Source: Anaerolinea sp. (GTDB lineage: Bacteria; Chloroflexota; Limnocylindria; Limnocylindrales; CSP1-4). From it: a DNA stretch of 64,000 nucleotides. The DNA is taken from contig PNKK01000006.1 of assembly GCA_013822395.1 (NCBI GenBank), positions 33,204-97,203 on the forward strand, read 5' to 3'. The notes beneath the pieces were generated by a model. It was not told the origin of the DNA. It searched no databases and saw only the letters and a program-made list of their open reading frames with translations. Position 1 is the first letter of the stretch. Each line of letters opens with the position of its first letter. Both the position numbers and the translations under genes were made by a program. Positions 41,857-50,980 of this stretch are shown piece by piece.

Positions 41857-42581
41857 CAGCGGCTCGCCAGGATCTCGGCCAGGTGCATCACCCGCACCGG
41901 CGCGTGTGCCCGCGACAGCAGCCCGCCCAGGTGCATCAGGCACGAGGTGTCGGCGGAGGTGAGCACCGCCGCACCCGACGCGCGCACGGCGGCAACCTTG
42001 TCAGTCCCCATCGCGACCGACGTCCCGGCGTTCTTCACGGCGAACGTCCCCCCGAAGCCGCAGCATTCGTCGGCTCCCGGAAGGTCCACCAGCGTCAGCC
42101 CGTCGACGGCCTCCAGGAGCCGGCGCGGCCGGTCGCCGATGCCCAGCAGCCGGATCGAGTGGCAGGTGGGGTGGAACGCGACCGGATGCGGGAATCGCGC
42201 GCCCACGTCGGTCAGGCCCAGGTCATCCACCAGGAGCTCGCTCAGCTCGCGCACCCGCGGGGCGACCTCTCCGACGGCCGCCTCGAGCGCCCCGTCGCCC
42301 GCCTCGCGCACGAGGAGCGCGTGGTGCGTTCTGACCATCGCGGCACACGACGCGGAGGGGGTCACGACGGCGTCGAAGCCGGCGAACACGCGGGTGAACC
42401 GGCGAACGAGGGAAAGCGCCTGGTCCCGGTACCCGGCGTTGAAGTGCAGCTGGCCGCAGCAGGTCTGGCCCGCGGGGAAGTCCACCTCGTGGCCGAGCCG
42501 CCGGAGCAGCGTGACCACCGCCCGCCCGACCTCGGGGAACAGCAGGTCGTTGAAGCAGGTGACGAACAGCGCGACGCGCAT
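41856..42581 (-). CDS. lutA: Lactate utilization protein LutA (CCG domain)
   Basis: The protein has 241 residues. It contains two cysteine-rich CCG modules: TCCGQLHFNAGY (~47) and ECCGFGGTFAVKN (~185), with SASCAAM and HPTCHS supplying further Cys ligands, as in heterodisulfide-reductase-like GlpC/LutA subunits. It starts at ATG 42581, two bases after the rhamnulokinase stop, and runs into lutB. It forms the lactate oxidase with LutB and LutC. Confidence 0.93.
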   Translation of the reverse strand: MRVALFVTCFNDLLFPEVGRAVVTLLRRLGHEVDFPAGQTCCGQLHFNAGYRDQALSLVRRFTRVFAGFDAVVTPSASCAAMVRTHHALLVREAGDGALEAAVGEVAPRVRELSELLVDDLGLTDVGARFPHPVAFHPTCHSIRLLGIGDRPRRLLEAVDGLTLVDLPGADECCGFGGTFAVKNAGTSVAMGTDKVAAVRASGAAVLTSADTSCLMHLGGLLSRAHAPVRVMHLAEILASR

Positions 42582-42583
42582 CT

Positions 42584-44053
42584 TCAGGCCGGCGCGAGCG
42601 TCGATGCCGCCGGCCGTGGCTGGTACCGGCGCACCGGATGGGTCGCGCGCACCAGCCCCCGCAGGGTCGCGAGATCGCCGGCGATCCGCCCGTGCGCCCG
42701 GGCCTGGACGAGCACGTTGCCCAGCGCCGTCGCCTCCACCGGTCCCGCCAGCACCGGCAGCCCGCTCGCGTCCGCGGTGAGCTGGCACAGCAGCGCGTTG
42801 CGGGCCCCGCCGCCGACGACATGGACCACCCGGACATCGAACCCCGACAGCCGCGCGGCGTCCTGGATCGCGCGCGAGAACGCGGCGGCCAGGCTGTCGA
42901 GGATGCAGCGCACGAGCTGCGCCTGCGTCGCCGGAACCGGCTGTCCCGTCCGGCGGCAGGCGTCCGCGATCCGCGCCGGCATGTCGCCCGGCGGCAGGAA
43001 CGACGGGTCGTCCGGGTCGATCACCGGTCCGCCCGGCGGGACGTCCGCGGCGGCCGCCACGAGCGCCTCCAGGTCGGTCACGATGCCCGCCCGCTGCCAC
43101 GTCCGGAGCGACTCCTGGAGCAGCCACAGCCCCATCACGTTGCGAAGGAACCGGATCCGGCCGTCCACGCCGCCCTCGTTGGTGAAGTTCGCCGCCCGGC
43201 TCGCCTCGGTCACCACCGGCCGCTCGAGCTCCACGCCCACCAGCCCCCAGGTGCCGCACGAGACATAGGCGAAACGATCGTCGTCCGCCGGGACCCCCAC
43301 GACGGACGACGCCGTGTCGTGCGATCCCACCAGCGTGACCACGACCGACCGATCCAGCCCGGTCTCCTCGCGCACGGCCGCCGTGAGCCCGCCCACCACA
43401 TCCCCCGGCGGCAGGAGCTCGCCGAACAGCCGCCGCGGGAGGCCGGCCGCGGCAATCAGGTCGTCCGCCCACGTTCGGGTCCGGACGTCGAGCAGGGCGG
43501 TGGTGGAGGCGTTGGTGATCTCGGAGGTCGCCGTGCCGGTGAGCCAGTAGCCGAGGAGGTCCGGGATCTGGAGCAGCCGCTCCGCGGGCGCCAGCTCCCC
43601 GGTACCAGCCGCCGCCGCCAGCTGGTAGATGGTGTTGATCTGCATCACCTGGATGCCGGTGCGGGCATAGAGCTGTGCCGCCGCCACGCGCTCGTGGACG
43701 CGCGGCGGGACCCCGTTGGTGCGGTCGTCCCGGTAGTGATGGGGATTGCCGACCAGCGCCCCGCGAGCATCGAGCAGCCCGTAGTCCACGCCCCAGGAGT
43801 CGATGCCCACGCTGACCAGGTCCGGGCTGGCGCCGCGTGCGCGGCGGAGCCCGGCCAGCACCTCGTGGTGGAGCCGCAGGATGTCCCAGTAGAGCCCGTC
43901 GGTGACGCGCACCGGCTCGTTCTCGAAGCGGTGTGCCTCGGCGAGTTCGAGGACGCCCGGGCCGGCCCGGGCGATCATCACCCGGCCGCCCGACGCGCCG
44001 AGGTCGACGGCGGCGAACGCACCCTCGGCGCCCGCACCACCCGCTGCGCTCAC
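42584..44053 (-). CDS. rhaB: L-rhamnulokinase
   Basis: The protein has 489 residues of the FGGY superfamily, RhaB type. AFAAVDLGASGGRVMIAR is the N-terminal phosphate motif with the RhaB-specific GASGGR, and ELAEAHRFENEPVRVTDGLYWDI and VGIDSWGVDYGLLD are strongly RhaB-like. SCGTWGLVGVELERPV, NFTNEGGVDGRIRFLRNVMGLWL and VHVVGGGARNALLCQLTA complete the signature. It phosphorylates L-rhamnulose at C1 with ATP. The GTG at 44053 overlaps the rhaEW stop, placing it between aldolase and lactate oxidase in the operon. Confidence 0.95.
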   Translation of the reverse strand: MSAAGGAGAEGAFAAVDLGASGGRVMIARAGPGVLELAEAHRFENEPVRVTDGLYWDILRLHHEVLAGLRRARGASPDLVSVGIDSWGVDYGLLDARGALVGNPHHYRDDRTNGVPPRVHERVAAAQLYARTGIQVMQINTIYQLAAAAGTGELAPAERLLQIPDLLGYWLTGTATSEITNASTTALLDVRTRTWADDLIAAAGLPRRLFGELLPPGDVVGGLTAAVREETGLDRSVVVTLVGSHDTASSVVGVPADDDRFAYVSCGTWGLVGVELERPVVTEASRAANFTNEGGVDGRIRFLRNVMGLWLLQESLRTWQRAGIVTDLEALVAAAADVPPGGPVIDPDDPSFLPPGDMPARIADACRRTGQPVPATQAQLVRCILDSLAAAFSRAIQDAARLSGFDVRVVHVVGGGARNALLCQLTADASGLPVLAGPVEATALGNVLVQARAHGRIAGDLATLRGLVRATHPVRRYQPRPAASTLAPA

Positions 44054-46095
44054 CGCAGGAAGGCCGCCGCGACGCCCGAATCGACCGGGATGTGGAGGCC
44101 CGTCGTCTGCGACAGGTCACCGCCCACCAGCGCGAACACCGCCGCCGCCACGTGCTCCGGGAGCACCTCCCGCTTGAGCAGCGTCCGCTGCGCGTAGTAC
44201 TCGCCCAGCTTCTCCTCGGGCACGCCGTAGGTCCTCGCGCGGTCCGCCCCCCAGCCGCCGGCGAAGATGCCGGAGCCCCGCACCACCCCGTCCGGGTTGA
44301 TGCCGTTGACGCGGATCCCGTCCTGCCCCAGCTCGGCGGCCAGCAGCCGGACCTGGTGCGCCTGGTCCGCCTTGGCCGCGCCGTAGGCGACGTTGTTGGG
44401 CCCCGCGAACAGGCTGTTCTTGCTGGCGATGTACACGATGTCGCCGCCCATCGCCTGGTCGCGCATCACACGCGCCGCCTCGCGCGACACGAGGAACGAC
44501 CCGCGCGCCATCACGTCGTGCTGGAGGTCCCACTGCTCAACGGTGGTCTCCAGCAGCGGCCGCGAGATCGACAGGCCGGCGTTGTTGACCACCAGGTCCA
44601 GGCCGCCGAACGCGAGGACCGCGGCACGCACGGCGGCCGCAACCTGCGGCTCGTCGGTCACGTCGCATGCCACGCTCACGGCCGCATCCGTGCCGCCGAT
44701 CTCGCGGGCGACGGTCTCCGCGCTCGCGGCGTCGATGTCCACGACGACCACGCAGGCGCCCTCGGCGGCCAGCCGGTGGGCGATCGCCCGGCCGATGCCC
44801 GACCCGCCGCCGGTCACCAACGCGATCCGGGTGGCCAGCGGCCTGGGCCGGGGCAGCCGCTGGAGCTTGGCCTCCTCGAGCGCCCAGTACTCGATCCGGA
44901 ACCTCTCCGATTCCGGGATCGGCGCGTAGGTGGACAGGGCCTCCGCGCCGCGCATGACGTTGATGGCGTTGACGTAGAACTCTCCGGCCACGCGCGCGGT
45001 CTGCTTGTTGGCCCCGAAGCTGAACATCCCCACGCCCGGGACGAGCACGATCGCGGGATCGGCTCCCCGCATCGGCGGGCTATCGGACGTCGCGTGGCGT
45101 GCGTAGTAGGCGCGGTAGTCCGCGCGATACTCGGCGTGGAGCTCGCGCAGCCGCTCGGCGCACTCCTCCGGCGAGGCCGCGGGCGGGAGGTCCAGCACCA
45201 TCGGGCGGACCTTGGTCCGCAGGAAATGGTCCGGGCACGAGGTGCCCAGCGCGGCCAGCCGCAGGTGGGCCTCGCGGGCGAGGAAGTCGAGCACGACCTC
45301 GGTGTCGGTGTAGTTGCCGACCTGGGGCCGGTCGGTGGACGCCAGGCCGCGGATCAGCGGCAGCAGCGCCGCCGCGCGGGCGTGCCGCTCCTCCTCGGGC
45401 AGCGGCTCGTAGCCCGCCAGGACCGGGCCGAACGGATCGCGCCGGCCATGCTCCGCGATGTACCGCTCCGCGGTCCGGATGATGTCCAGTGAGGCCGCCT
45501 CGCAGGCATCCGAGCTGTCCCCCCAGGCGGTGATGCCGTGGCCGCCGAGGATCACCCCGATCGCCTCGGGTCGCTCCCGCCGGATCGCCGCGATGTCCAG
45601 CCCCAGCTGGAACCCGGGCCGCCGCCAGGGGACCCATGCGACCCGGTCGCCGAAGCAGGCGCGCGTCAGCGCCTCGCCGTCGACGGCGGTGGCGAACGCG
45701 ATCCCGGAGTCGGGATGGAGGTGGTCGACGTGCCGGGCGTCCACCAGCCCGTGCATCGGGGTGTCGATCGAGGGCGCCGCGCCGCCGCGACCGTGGAGGC
45801 AGTATTCGAACGCGGCGACCATCTCGTCCTCGCGCTCGACCCCGGGGTAGACGTCAACCAGCGCCCGGACCCGGTCCAGGCGCAGCACGGCGAGCCCCGC
45901 CTCGGTCAGCGTTCCGAGGTCGCCGCCGGAGCCCTTGACCCACAGCAGCTCGACCGGCCGCCCGGTCACCAGGTCGATCGCCTCGCCCTTGGCGGACGTG
46001 TTGCCGCCCGCATAGTTCGTGTTCCGCGGGTCCGACCCGAGCCGGTTCGACCGCTCGAGCAGCTCCCGCACCGGGGTCCCGATCTCGATCGTCAT
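44050..46095 (-). CDS. rhaEW: Bifunctional rhamnulose-1-phosphate aldolase / lactaldehyde dehydrogenase (RhaEW)
   Basis: The protein has 681 residues. The N-terminal two-thirds is a class II aldolase: NTNYAGGNTSAKGEA, LLWVKGSGGDLG, the zinc-site VDHLHPDSGIAFA and GVILGGHGITAWGD. The C-terminal ~260 residues are a short-chain dehydrogenase (ALVTGGGSGIGRAIAHRLAAEG Rossmann motif, VVNNAGLS and YGAAKADQ with catalytic Tyr and Lys). The aldolase splits L-rhamnulose-1-P to DHAP and L-lactaldehyde, and the dehydrogenase oxidises the lactaldehyde to lactate. The ATG at 46095 was chosen because it overlaps the rhaI stop (ATGA); one codon triplet earlier (46104) is possible. Confidence 0.95.
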   Translation of the reverse strand: MTIEIGTPVRELLERSNRLGSDPRNTNYAGGNTSAKGEAIDLVTGRPVELLWVKGSGGDLGTLTEAGLAVLRLDRVRALVDVYPGVEREDEMVAAFEYCLHGRGGAAPSIDTPMHGLVDARHVDHLHPDSGIAFATAVDGEALTRACFGDRVAWVPWRRPGFQLGLDIAAIRRERPEAIGVILGGHGITAWGDSSDACEAASLDIIRTAERYIAEHGRRDPFGPVLAGYEPLPEEERHARAAALLPLIRGLASTDRPQVGNYTDTEVVLDFLAREAHLRLAALGTSCPDHFLRTKVRPMVLDLPPAASPEECAERLRELHAEYRADYRAYYARHATSDSPPMRGADPAIVLVPGVGMFSFGANKQTARVAGEFYVNAINVMRGAEALSTYAPIPESERFRIEYWALEEAKLQRLPRPRPLATRIALVTGGGSGIGRAIAHRLAAEGACVVVVDIDAASAETVAREIGGTDAAVSVACDVTDEPQVAAAVRAAVLAFGGLDLVVNNAGLSISRPLLETTVEQWDLQHDVMARGSFLVSREAARVMRDQAMGGDIVYIASKNSLFAGPNNVAYGAAKADQAHQVRLLAAELGQDGIRVNGINPDGVVRGSGIFAGGWGADRARTYGVPEEKLGEYYAQRTLLKREVLPEHVAAAVFALVGGDLSQTTGLHIPVDSGVAAAFLR

Positions 46096-47270
46096 GCGCC
46101 CCATCCTGCCTGCTGCCCACCGACCCGTTCGGCAGCGATCCGCTCCACGTACCCCGATCGGGCGAACGCCGCCATCGGGTCCGGGTCCAGGCCCATGCCG
46201 GCCCGCAGCTCCGCGAGCAGCGGCCGGACGTCGGTGCTGTACGCGTTCATCAGGACGCCATGGGCGCCCAGCACGTCACCCGCCCGCTGGGCCGCCTCCA
46301 ACGCCTCCCGGTCCACGAGCAGGGCCTTGGCCGTCGCCTCCTGGACGTTCATCACGGACCGGATCTGGCCCGGGATCTTGGGCTCGATGTTGTGACACTG
46401 GTCGAGCATGAACGCGACCCCGGCTTCGGGGCGAAGCGCATCGGCCTTCACGACCTCGTGCAGGATCCGGAACAGCTGGAACGGGTCGGCGGCACCGACC
46501 ATGAGGTCGTCGTCCGCGTAGAAGCGGCTGTTGAAGTCGAACGCGCCAAGCTTGTCCGCGCGCAGCAGCGCCGCCACGATGAACTCGATGTTCGTGCCTG
46601 GCGCGTGATGCCCGGTATCCACGACCACCTTCGCCTTCGGGCCCAGGGCGATGCAGTGCACGAGCGCGGTGCCCCAGTCGGGCACGTCGGTGATGTAGAA
46701 GGACGGCTCGAACAGCTTGTACTCGAGCACCATCCGCTGGTCCGGCCCCAGCCGGTCGTAGACGATGCGCAGCGATTCCGCCAGCCGGTCCTGACGCATA
46801 CGGATGTCGTCCTGCCCGGGGTAGTTGGTCCCGTCGGCGAACCACAGCTTGAGGTCGCGCGAGCCGGTGGCATCCATGATGTCTACGCACTCGAGCAGGT
46901 GGCCCACCGCCTTGTGCCGGACCCGCGTGTCCGGGTGGCACACGCTCCCCAGCATGTAGTCGTCGTCCTGGAATGTGTTCGAGTTGATCGTCCCGAGCCC
47001 GACGCCGTGCGCCTGCGCGTGCCGGGCGAGATCGCCGTAGTCGTCCACCCGGTCCCACGGGATGTGGAGGGCCACCGTGGGAGCCACGCCCGTGAACCGA
47101 TGGACCTGGGCAGCATCGGCGACCTTCTCATAGGGGTTGCGGGGGACGCCTCGCTGGGCGAACACCTTGAACCGCGTGCCCGAGTTGCCGAACGCCCACG
47201 ACGGCAGCTCGATCCGAAGCTGACGCAGCCCGGCCACGACCGAGGCGCTGGCTGGGACGGTAACGGTCAC
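46092..47270 (-). CDS. rhaI: L-rhamnose isomerase (RhaI type)
   Basis: The protein has 392 residues with a TIM-barrel of the xylose-isomerase-like group. LRIELPSWAFGNSGTRFKVF opens the protein. LKLWFADGTNYPGQDDIRMRQ, MVLEYKLFEPSFYITDV, VDTGHHAPGTNIEFIVA and FDFNSRFYADDDLMVGAADP carry the metal-binding Glu/Asp/His residues of RhaI (distinct from E. coli RhaA). It converts L-rhamnose to L-rhamnulose. The GTG at 47270 has GGAGG five bases upstream. It is the first gene of a six-gene leftward operon divergent from the DeoR regulator. Confidence 0.94.
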   Translation of the reverse strand: MTVTVPASASVVAGLRQLRIELPSWAFGNSGTRFKVFAQRGVPRNPYEKVADAAQVHRFTGVAPTVALHIPWDRVDDYGDLARHAQAHGVGLGTINSNTFQDDDYMLGSVCHPDTRVRHKAVGHLLECVDIMDATGSRDLKLWFADGTNYPGQDDIRMRQDRLAESLRIVYDRLGPDQRMVLEYKLFEPSFYITDVPDWGTALVHCIALGPKAKVVVDTGHHAPGTNIEFIVAALLRADKLGAFDFNSRFYADDDLMVGAADPFQLFRILHEVVKADALRPEAGVAFMLDQCHNIEPKIPGQIRSVMNVQEATAKALLVDREALEAAQRAGDVLGAHGVLMNAYSTDVRPLLAELRAGMGLDPDPMAAFARSGYVERIAAERVGGQQAGWGA

Positions 47271-47507
47271 GGTTGCCTCCCCCGCCACGGCGGGTCTGTT
47301 CGTGAGGCCGGCGCGCGGCAGCGGGCGGCCTCCATCCACATTGTCGGCCGGCGCCAGTGCGGCTGCCGGTGGGGGTCCGACCAGCGTGCCACAGGTTTCG
47401 CTTGATTTCAATCTCATTGTTGACATTGCGTTTCGGGCTCCGTTACTTTCCGTGTCCAAAACCCGGCTGCGCCCGGGTCCCCACGGGTCGAGGAGCGGCG
47501 AGGCCAG
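47271..47507. promoter_or_regulatory. Divergent rhamnose control region
   Basis: This 237-base region separates rhaI from the DeoR regulator and is clearly AT-richer in its middle (47399-47460). Rightward TTGACA (47420-47425) and TACTTT (47444-47449) are 18 bases apart and lie about 60 bases ahead of the DeoR start. TTTCG occurs at 47397-47401 and 47431-47435, a motif common in DeoR-family operators, and TTGATTTCAATCTCA lies between. A leftward promoter for rhaI is not clear, though TTGAAA occurs near 47411. Confidence 0.55.
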
Positions 47508-48350
47508 ATGGAGCGGCCGGAGCCCGGCGAAGTGGTCGGCGAGGTGGTCGCCGGCGAGGTGTTCGCCCACGAACGTCAGCAGACGATCGCGCGGCTGGTG
47601 GAGGAGCACGGCCGAGCGCGGGTGAACCAGCTGGCGGCCCGGTTCGGCGTGTCCACCGTCACGATCCGGAAGGACCTCGAGTCACTCGAGGTCGAGGGCC
47701 GCATCGTGCGCACCCACGGCGGCGCGGTGGCCCCGCGACCGAGCCGGGTCGAGTCGGCGTTCCAGGTCCGGGAGCGGCTGCGCGTCGCCGAGAAGGACGC
47801 GATCGGGGCCGCGGCCGCGGCGATGGTCGTCGACGGCGAGAGCATCGCGCTCGACGCGAGCACCACCGCGCTGGCCGTCGCCCGCCACCTCAAGAAGCGC
47901 GGGCCGTGGCCGCACCTGACCGTGATCACCAACGGGCTGCGGATCGCCGCCGAGCTGGCCGGCTATCCGGGCATCACTGTGGCCATGCCTGGCGGCTTCG
48001 TGCGCTGGGAGGCGATGTCGGTGGTGGGACCGCTGGGGAGCGCCATCTTCGAGCGCGTGAACGTGCAGAAAGCGTTCATGGGCGCCGCCGGCTTCACGCT
48101 CGAGGCCGGGCTCAGTGACGCGAACGAGGACGAGGCCCAGATGAAGCGCCTGATGGTCGGGGCGGCGCGCGAGGTGATCGCGATCGTCGACGGCTCGAAG
48201 TGGGGCCGCGCGGCGTTTACCACGTTCTGTCCCATCGACCGGGTCAGCGCGGTCGTCGGCGACCCGAGCGCGCCGGGCGAGATGATCAGCGCGCTGGAAT
48301 CGCGGGGGATCGCCGTCCACCTGGTCGGGACGCCCGGCGCCACGCGGTGA
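47508..48350 (+). CDS. DeoR-family transcriptional regulator of rhamnose genes
   Basis: The protein has 280 residues. The N-terminal winged HTH (~22-75) has RQQTIARLVEEHGRARVNQLAARFGVSTVTIRKDLESLE and the GRIVRTHGGAV wing, both diagnostic of DeoR. The C-terminal sugar-phosphate isomerase-like sensor contains EKDAIGAAAAAMV, ALDASTTALAVA and VITNGLRIA. It probably responds to a rhamnose-pathway phosphate such as rhamnulose-1-P and controls both divergent operons. The stop overlaps the GTG of the transporter ATPase, so regulator and importer are co-translated. Confidence 0.92.
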   Translation: MERPEPGEVVGEVVAGEVFAHERQQTIARLVEEHGRARVNQLAARFGVSTVTIRKDLESLEVEGRIVRTHGGAVAPRPSRVESAFQVRERLRVAEKDAIGAAAAAMVVDGESIALDASTTALAVARHLKKRGPWPHLTVITNGLRIAAELAGYPGITVAMPGGFVRWEAMSVVGPLGSAIFERVNVQKAFMGAAGFTLEAGLSDANEDEAQMKRLMVGAAREVIAIVDGSKWGRAAFTTFCPIDRVSAVVGDPSAPGEMISALESRGIAVHLVGTPGATR

Positions 48351-49918
48351 CCGCCGTGCCGGACGTCCCGTCCGCCGCCGGACCCGGCCCGCGCCCGGCG
48401 CGCCTGGTGCTCGAGGGCGTGTCCAAGGCGTTCGGGGCCACCCGGGCGCTGATCGACGTCTCGCTCGAGCTGCAGGCCGGCGAGATCCACGGTCTGGTCG
48501 GCGAGAACGGCGCCGGCAAGAGCACGCTGGTGAAGATCCTCGCCGGCGTGCACCCGCCCGACCAGGGCACGATCACGCTAGACGGCCAGCCGGCGGCAGT
48601 TCACGGCCCCGCCCACGCGCGCGCGCTCGGGATCGCCGTGGTCCACCAGGAGCCGCGGCTGTTCCCGGACCTCACGGTCGCCGAGAACGTGTTCATGGGC
48701 CACGCCCCTACCGGCCGGCTGGGAAGCGTGGACTGGCGGACGATGCGGCGCGCGACGGAGCGACGGCTGCGCGAGCTCGACGTTCCCCTCGACCCCGGCT
48801 CGCTCGTGCGGGGCCTGTCCATGGCGGACCAGCAGCTGATCGAGATCGTCAAGGCGCTCACGCTCGACGCCCGGGTCCTGGTCCTCGACGAGCCCACGGC
48901 GTCGCTGTCCACCCACGAGGTCGAGCGGCTGTTCGCGATCGTCCGGCGGATGCGCGACCGGGGTGTCGCGGTGCTGTTCGTGAGCCACCGCCTGGACGAG
49001 GTGTTCGCGCTGTGCGACCGGGCCACCGTGTTCCGCGACGGGCGGCACGTGACGACCGCGTTGACCGCGGATCTCACCACGGCGGACCTGATCCGGCACA
49101 TGGTCGGCCGCGCCGTGGAGCGGTCCCCGCGGGCCGAGCATCCCATCGGGCAGCCGATCCTGGAGGTTGCCGGGCTGTCGCGCGCCGGCGCCTTCGAGGA
49201 CATCAGCTTCGTCGTGCGCGGCGGCGAGGTCGTTGGCCTCGCGGGCCTGGTCGGGGCGGGCCGGACCGAGGTCGCCCGGGTGCTGTTCGGGATCGACCGC
49301 CCGCACGCGGGCGAGATCCGCCTGGACGGCCGGCCGGTGACCTTCGACAGCCCGGCCGCCGCGATGCGCGCAGGCATCGCCTACGTCCCCGAGGATCGCC
49401 ACCAGGACGGCCTGGTGCTCGACTTCCCGATCGCGACCAACGTCAGCCTGCCGATCCTGACGCGCCTGTTCCGATTGTTCGTCCGTCCCTCGGTGGAGCG
49501 GCGCCTCGCCGAGGGCTACGGCGAGCAGCTCCGGGTGCGGATGCGCGACGTCGACCAGCTGGTGGCGTCGCTCTCGGGCGGCAACCAGCAGAAGGTGGTG
49601 CTGGCCAAGTGGCTGGCCACCCGTCCCCGGGTGCTGATCCTCGACGAGCCCACCCGCGGCATCGACATCGGCGCCAAGGTGGAGGTCCACCGGATCATCT
49701 CGGAGCTGACCGCCTCCGGGCTGGGGATCGTGCTCATCTCCAGCGACCTGCCGGAGGTGCTGGCGATGTCGGACCGGATCCTCGTGCTGCACGAGGGGCG
49801 GCTGGCGGCCGAGATCAGCCGGGCCGAGGCGACCGAGGAGCGGGTGATGTTCGCGGCCACCGGCGCCGCCCGGGTCGCCGAGGGTCCGGCCGCCGGCGCG
49901 GCCGGGAGTCCCCGATGA
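48347..49918 (+). CDS. rhaT: Rhamnose ABC transporter ATP-binding protein (two ABC domains)
   Basis: The protein has 523 residues. Two RbsA-type ABC domains are fused: Walker [10 protein letters not shown] and QLIEIVKALTLDARVLVLDEPTASLS in the first, and the degenerate loop [55 protein letters not shown] in the second (quoted as separate motifs). As usual in this class, the second Walker A is atypical (GAGRTE). It drives uptake through the two permeases downstream. It is named after the rhizobial rhaSTPQ system on context, and its GTG overlaps deoR. Confidence 0.92.
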   Translation: MTAVPDVPSAAGPGPRPARLVLEGVSKAFGATRALIDVSLELQAGEIHGLVGENGAGKSTLVKILAGVHPPDQGTITLDGQPAAVHGPAHARALGIAVVHQEPRLFPDLTVAENVFMGHAPTGRLGSVDWRTMRRATERRLRELDVPLDPGSLVRGLSMADQQLIEIVKALTLDARVLVLDEPTASLSTHEVERLFAIVRRMRDRGVAVLFVSHRLDEVFALCDRATVFRDGRHVTTALTADLTTADLIRHMVGRAVERSPRAEHPIGQPILEVAGLSRAGAFEDISFVVRGGEVVGLAGLVGAGRTEVARVLFGIDRPHAGEIRLDGRPVTFDSPAAAMRAGIAYVPEDRHQDGLVLDFPIATNVSLPILTRLFRLFVRPSVERRLAEGYGEQLRVRMRDVDQLVASLSGGNQQKVVLAKWLATRPRVLILDEPTRGIDIGAKVEVHRIISELTASGLGIVLISSDLPEVLAMSDRILVLHEGRLAAEISRAEATEERVMFAATGAARVAEGPAAGAAGSPR

Positions 49919-50964
49919 CGGAGCAGGTGCTCGTCGCCGAGCCGGTGCCGGCGGGCTGGCCTCGCCGCGCGGTGGCCGCCGCCGTGCGCCAGCGTGAGCT
50001 CACGCTCGTCGCGCTGATCGTGGTCATGGGCGCGCTCGTCGCGCTCCAGGCGCCCCAGCTCCTGTCGCCGTCCAACCTCACCCAGGTCTCGGTCATCGCC
50101 TCGATCATCGGCATCGCGGCCGTGGGCCAGGCGCTGGTGGTGCTGACGCGGAACGTGGACCTGTCGGTGGAGTCGACGATCGGCCTGGTGGCCTTCGTGG
50201 TCGCCGACGTGCTCGCCGTGCGCCTGCTGGACCCGCCGCTGGCGATGGCCCTGGGGGTGGGTCTGGGTCTCGTGCTGGGCGTCGTCAACGGGATCCTGGT
50301 GGCCGGCTTCGGGGTGCCCTCGATCGTGGCGACGCTGGGCACGCTGAGCATCTACCGGGGCATCGACTTCCTGATCGCGGGCGGCAAGCAGGTCACGCTC
50401 ACGGATCTGCCCCAGGGATACACGGCCGCGGCCCGGGCGACCGTGCTGGGCGTCCCGCTGTTCCTCGCGATCGCGGTCGCGATCATCGCCGTGTTCGCGA
50501 TCGTGCTCCGCCAGACGAGCTTCGGCCGCCAGGTCTACGCGGTGGGCAGCAACCCCGAGGCGGCCGCGGTGCTGGGCATCCCGGCCCGGCGGATCGTGCT
50601 CGTGGTGTTCGCGCTGTGCGGGATGCTGGCCGGCGTCGCGGGGGTCCTGTGGGGCATCGAGTTCGGGACCATCAACGCCACCGCGGCCACGGGCGTCGTG
50701 CTCCAGGTGGTGGCCGCGGTCGTCGTCGGCGGCGTCAACATCTTCGGCGGGTCCGGGACGGTGGTCGGCGCCGGACTCGGCTCGCTGTTCCTGGCGTTCA
50801 TCTCCAACGCGCTGATCCTGCTGCGGCTGTCGCAGTTCTGGCTCCAGGCGATCTACGGCCTGGTGATCCTGATCGCGGTCGCCGTCGACGCGGTGGTGAC
50901 GCGCCGCCTCGCGCGCGCGACGTCGGGGCGCCGGGCGGTCGCGGCCGGCGGGCCACGACGGTGA
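49915..50964 (+). CDS. rhaP: Rhamnose ABC transporter permease 1
   Basis: The protein has 349 residues with about nine to ten hydrophobic helices of the RbsC/AraH branched family. Motifs include ALVVLTRNVDLSVESTIGL (the family GGIDLSVGS-type segment), FGVPSIVATLGTLSIYRG, GRQVYAVGSNPEAAAVLGIP and VVVGGVNIFGGSGTVVGAGLG. It forms a heteromeric channel with the next permease. The ATG at 49915 overlaps the ATPase stop (ATGA). Confidence 0.92.
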   Translation: MTEQVLVAEPVPAGWPRRAVAAAVRQRELTLVALIVVMGALVALQAPQLLSPSNLTQVSVIASIIGIAAVGQALVVLTRNVDLSVESTIGLVAFVVADVLAVRLLDPPLAMALGVGLGLVLGVVNGILVAGFGVPSIVATLGTLSIYRGIDFLIAGGKQVTLTDLPQGYTAAARATVLGVPLFLAIAVAIIAVFAIVLRQTSFGRQVYAVGSNPEAAAVLGIPARRIVLVVFALCGMLAGVAGVLWGIEFGTINATAATGVVLQVVAAVVVGGVNIFGGSGTVVGAGLGSLFLAFISNALILLRLSQFWLQAIYGLVILIAVAVDAVVTRRLARATSGRRAVAAGGPRR

Positions 50965-50980
50965 CGCGAGGGCGGTCGCG

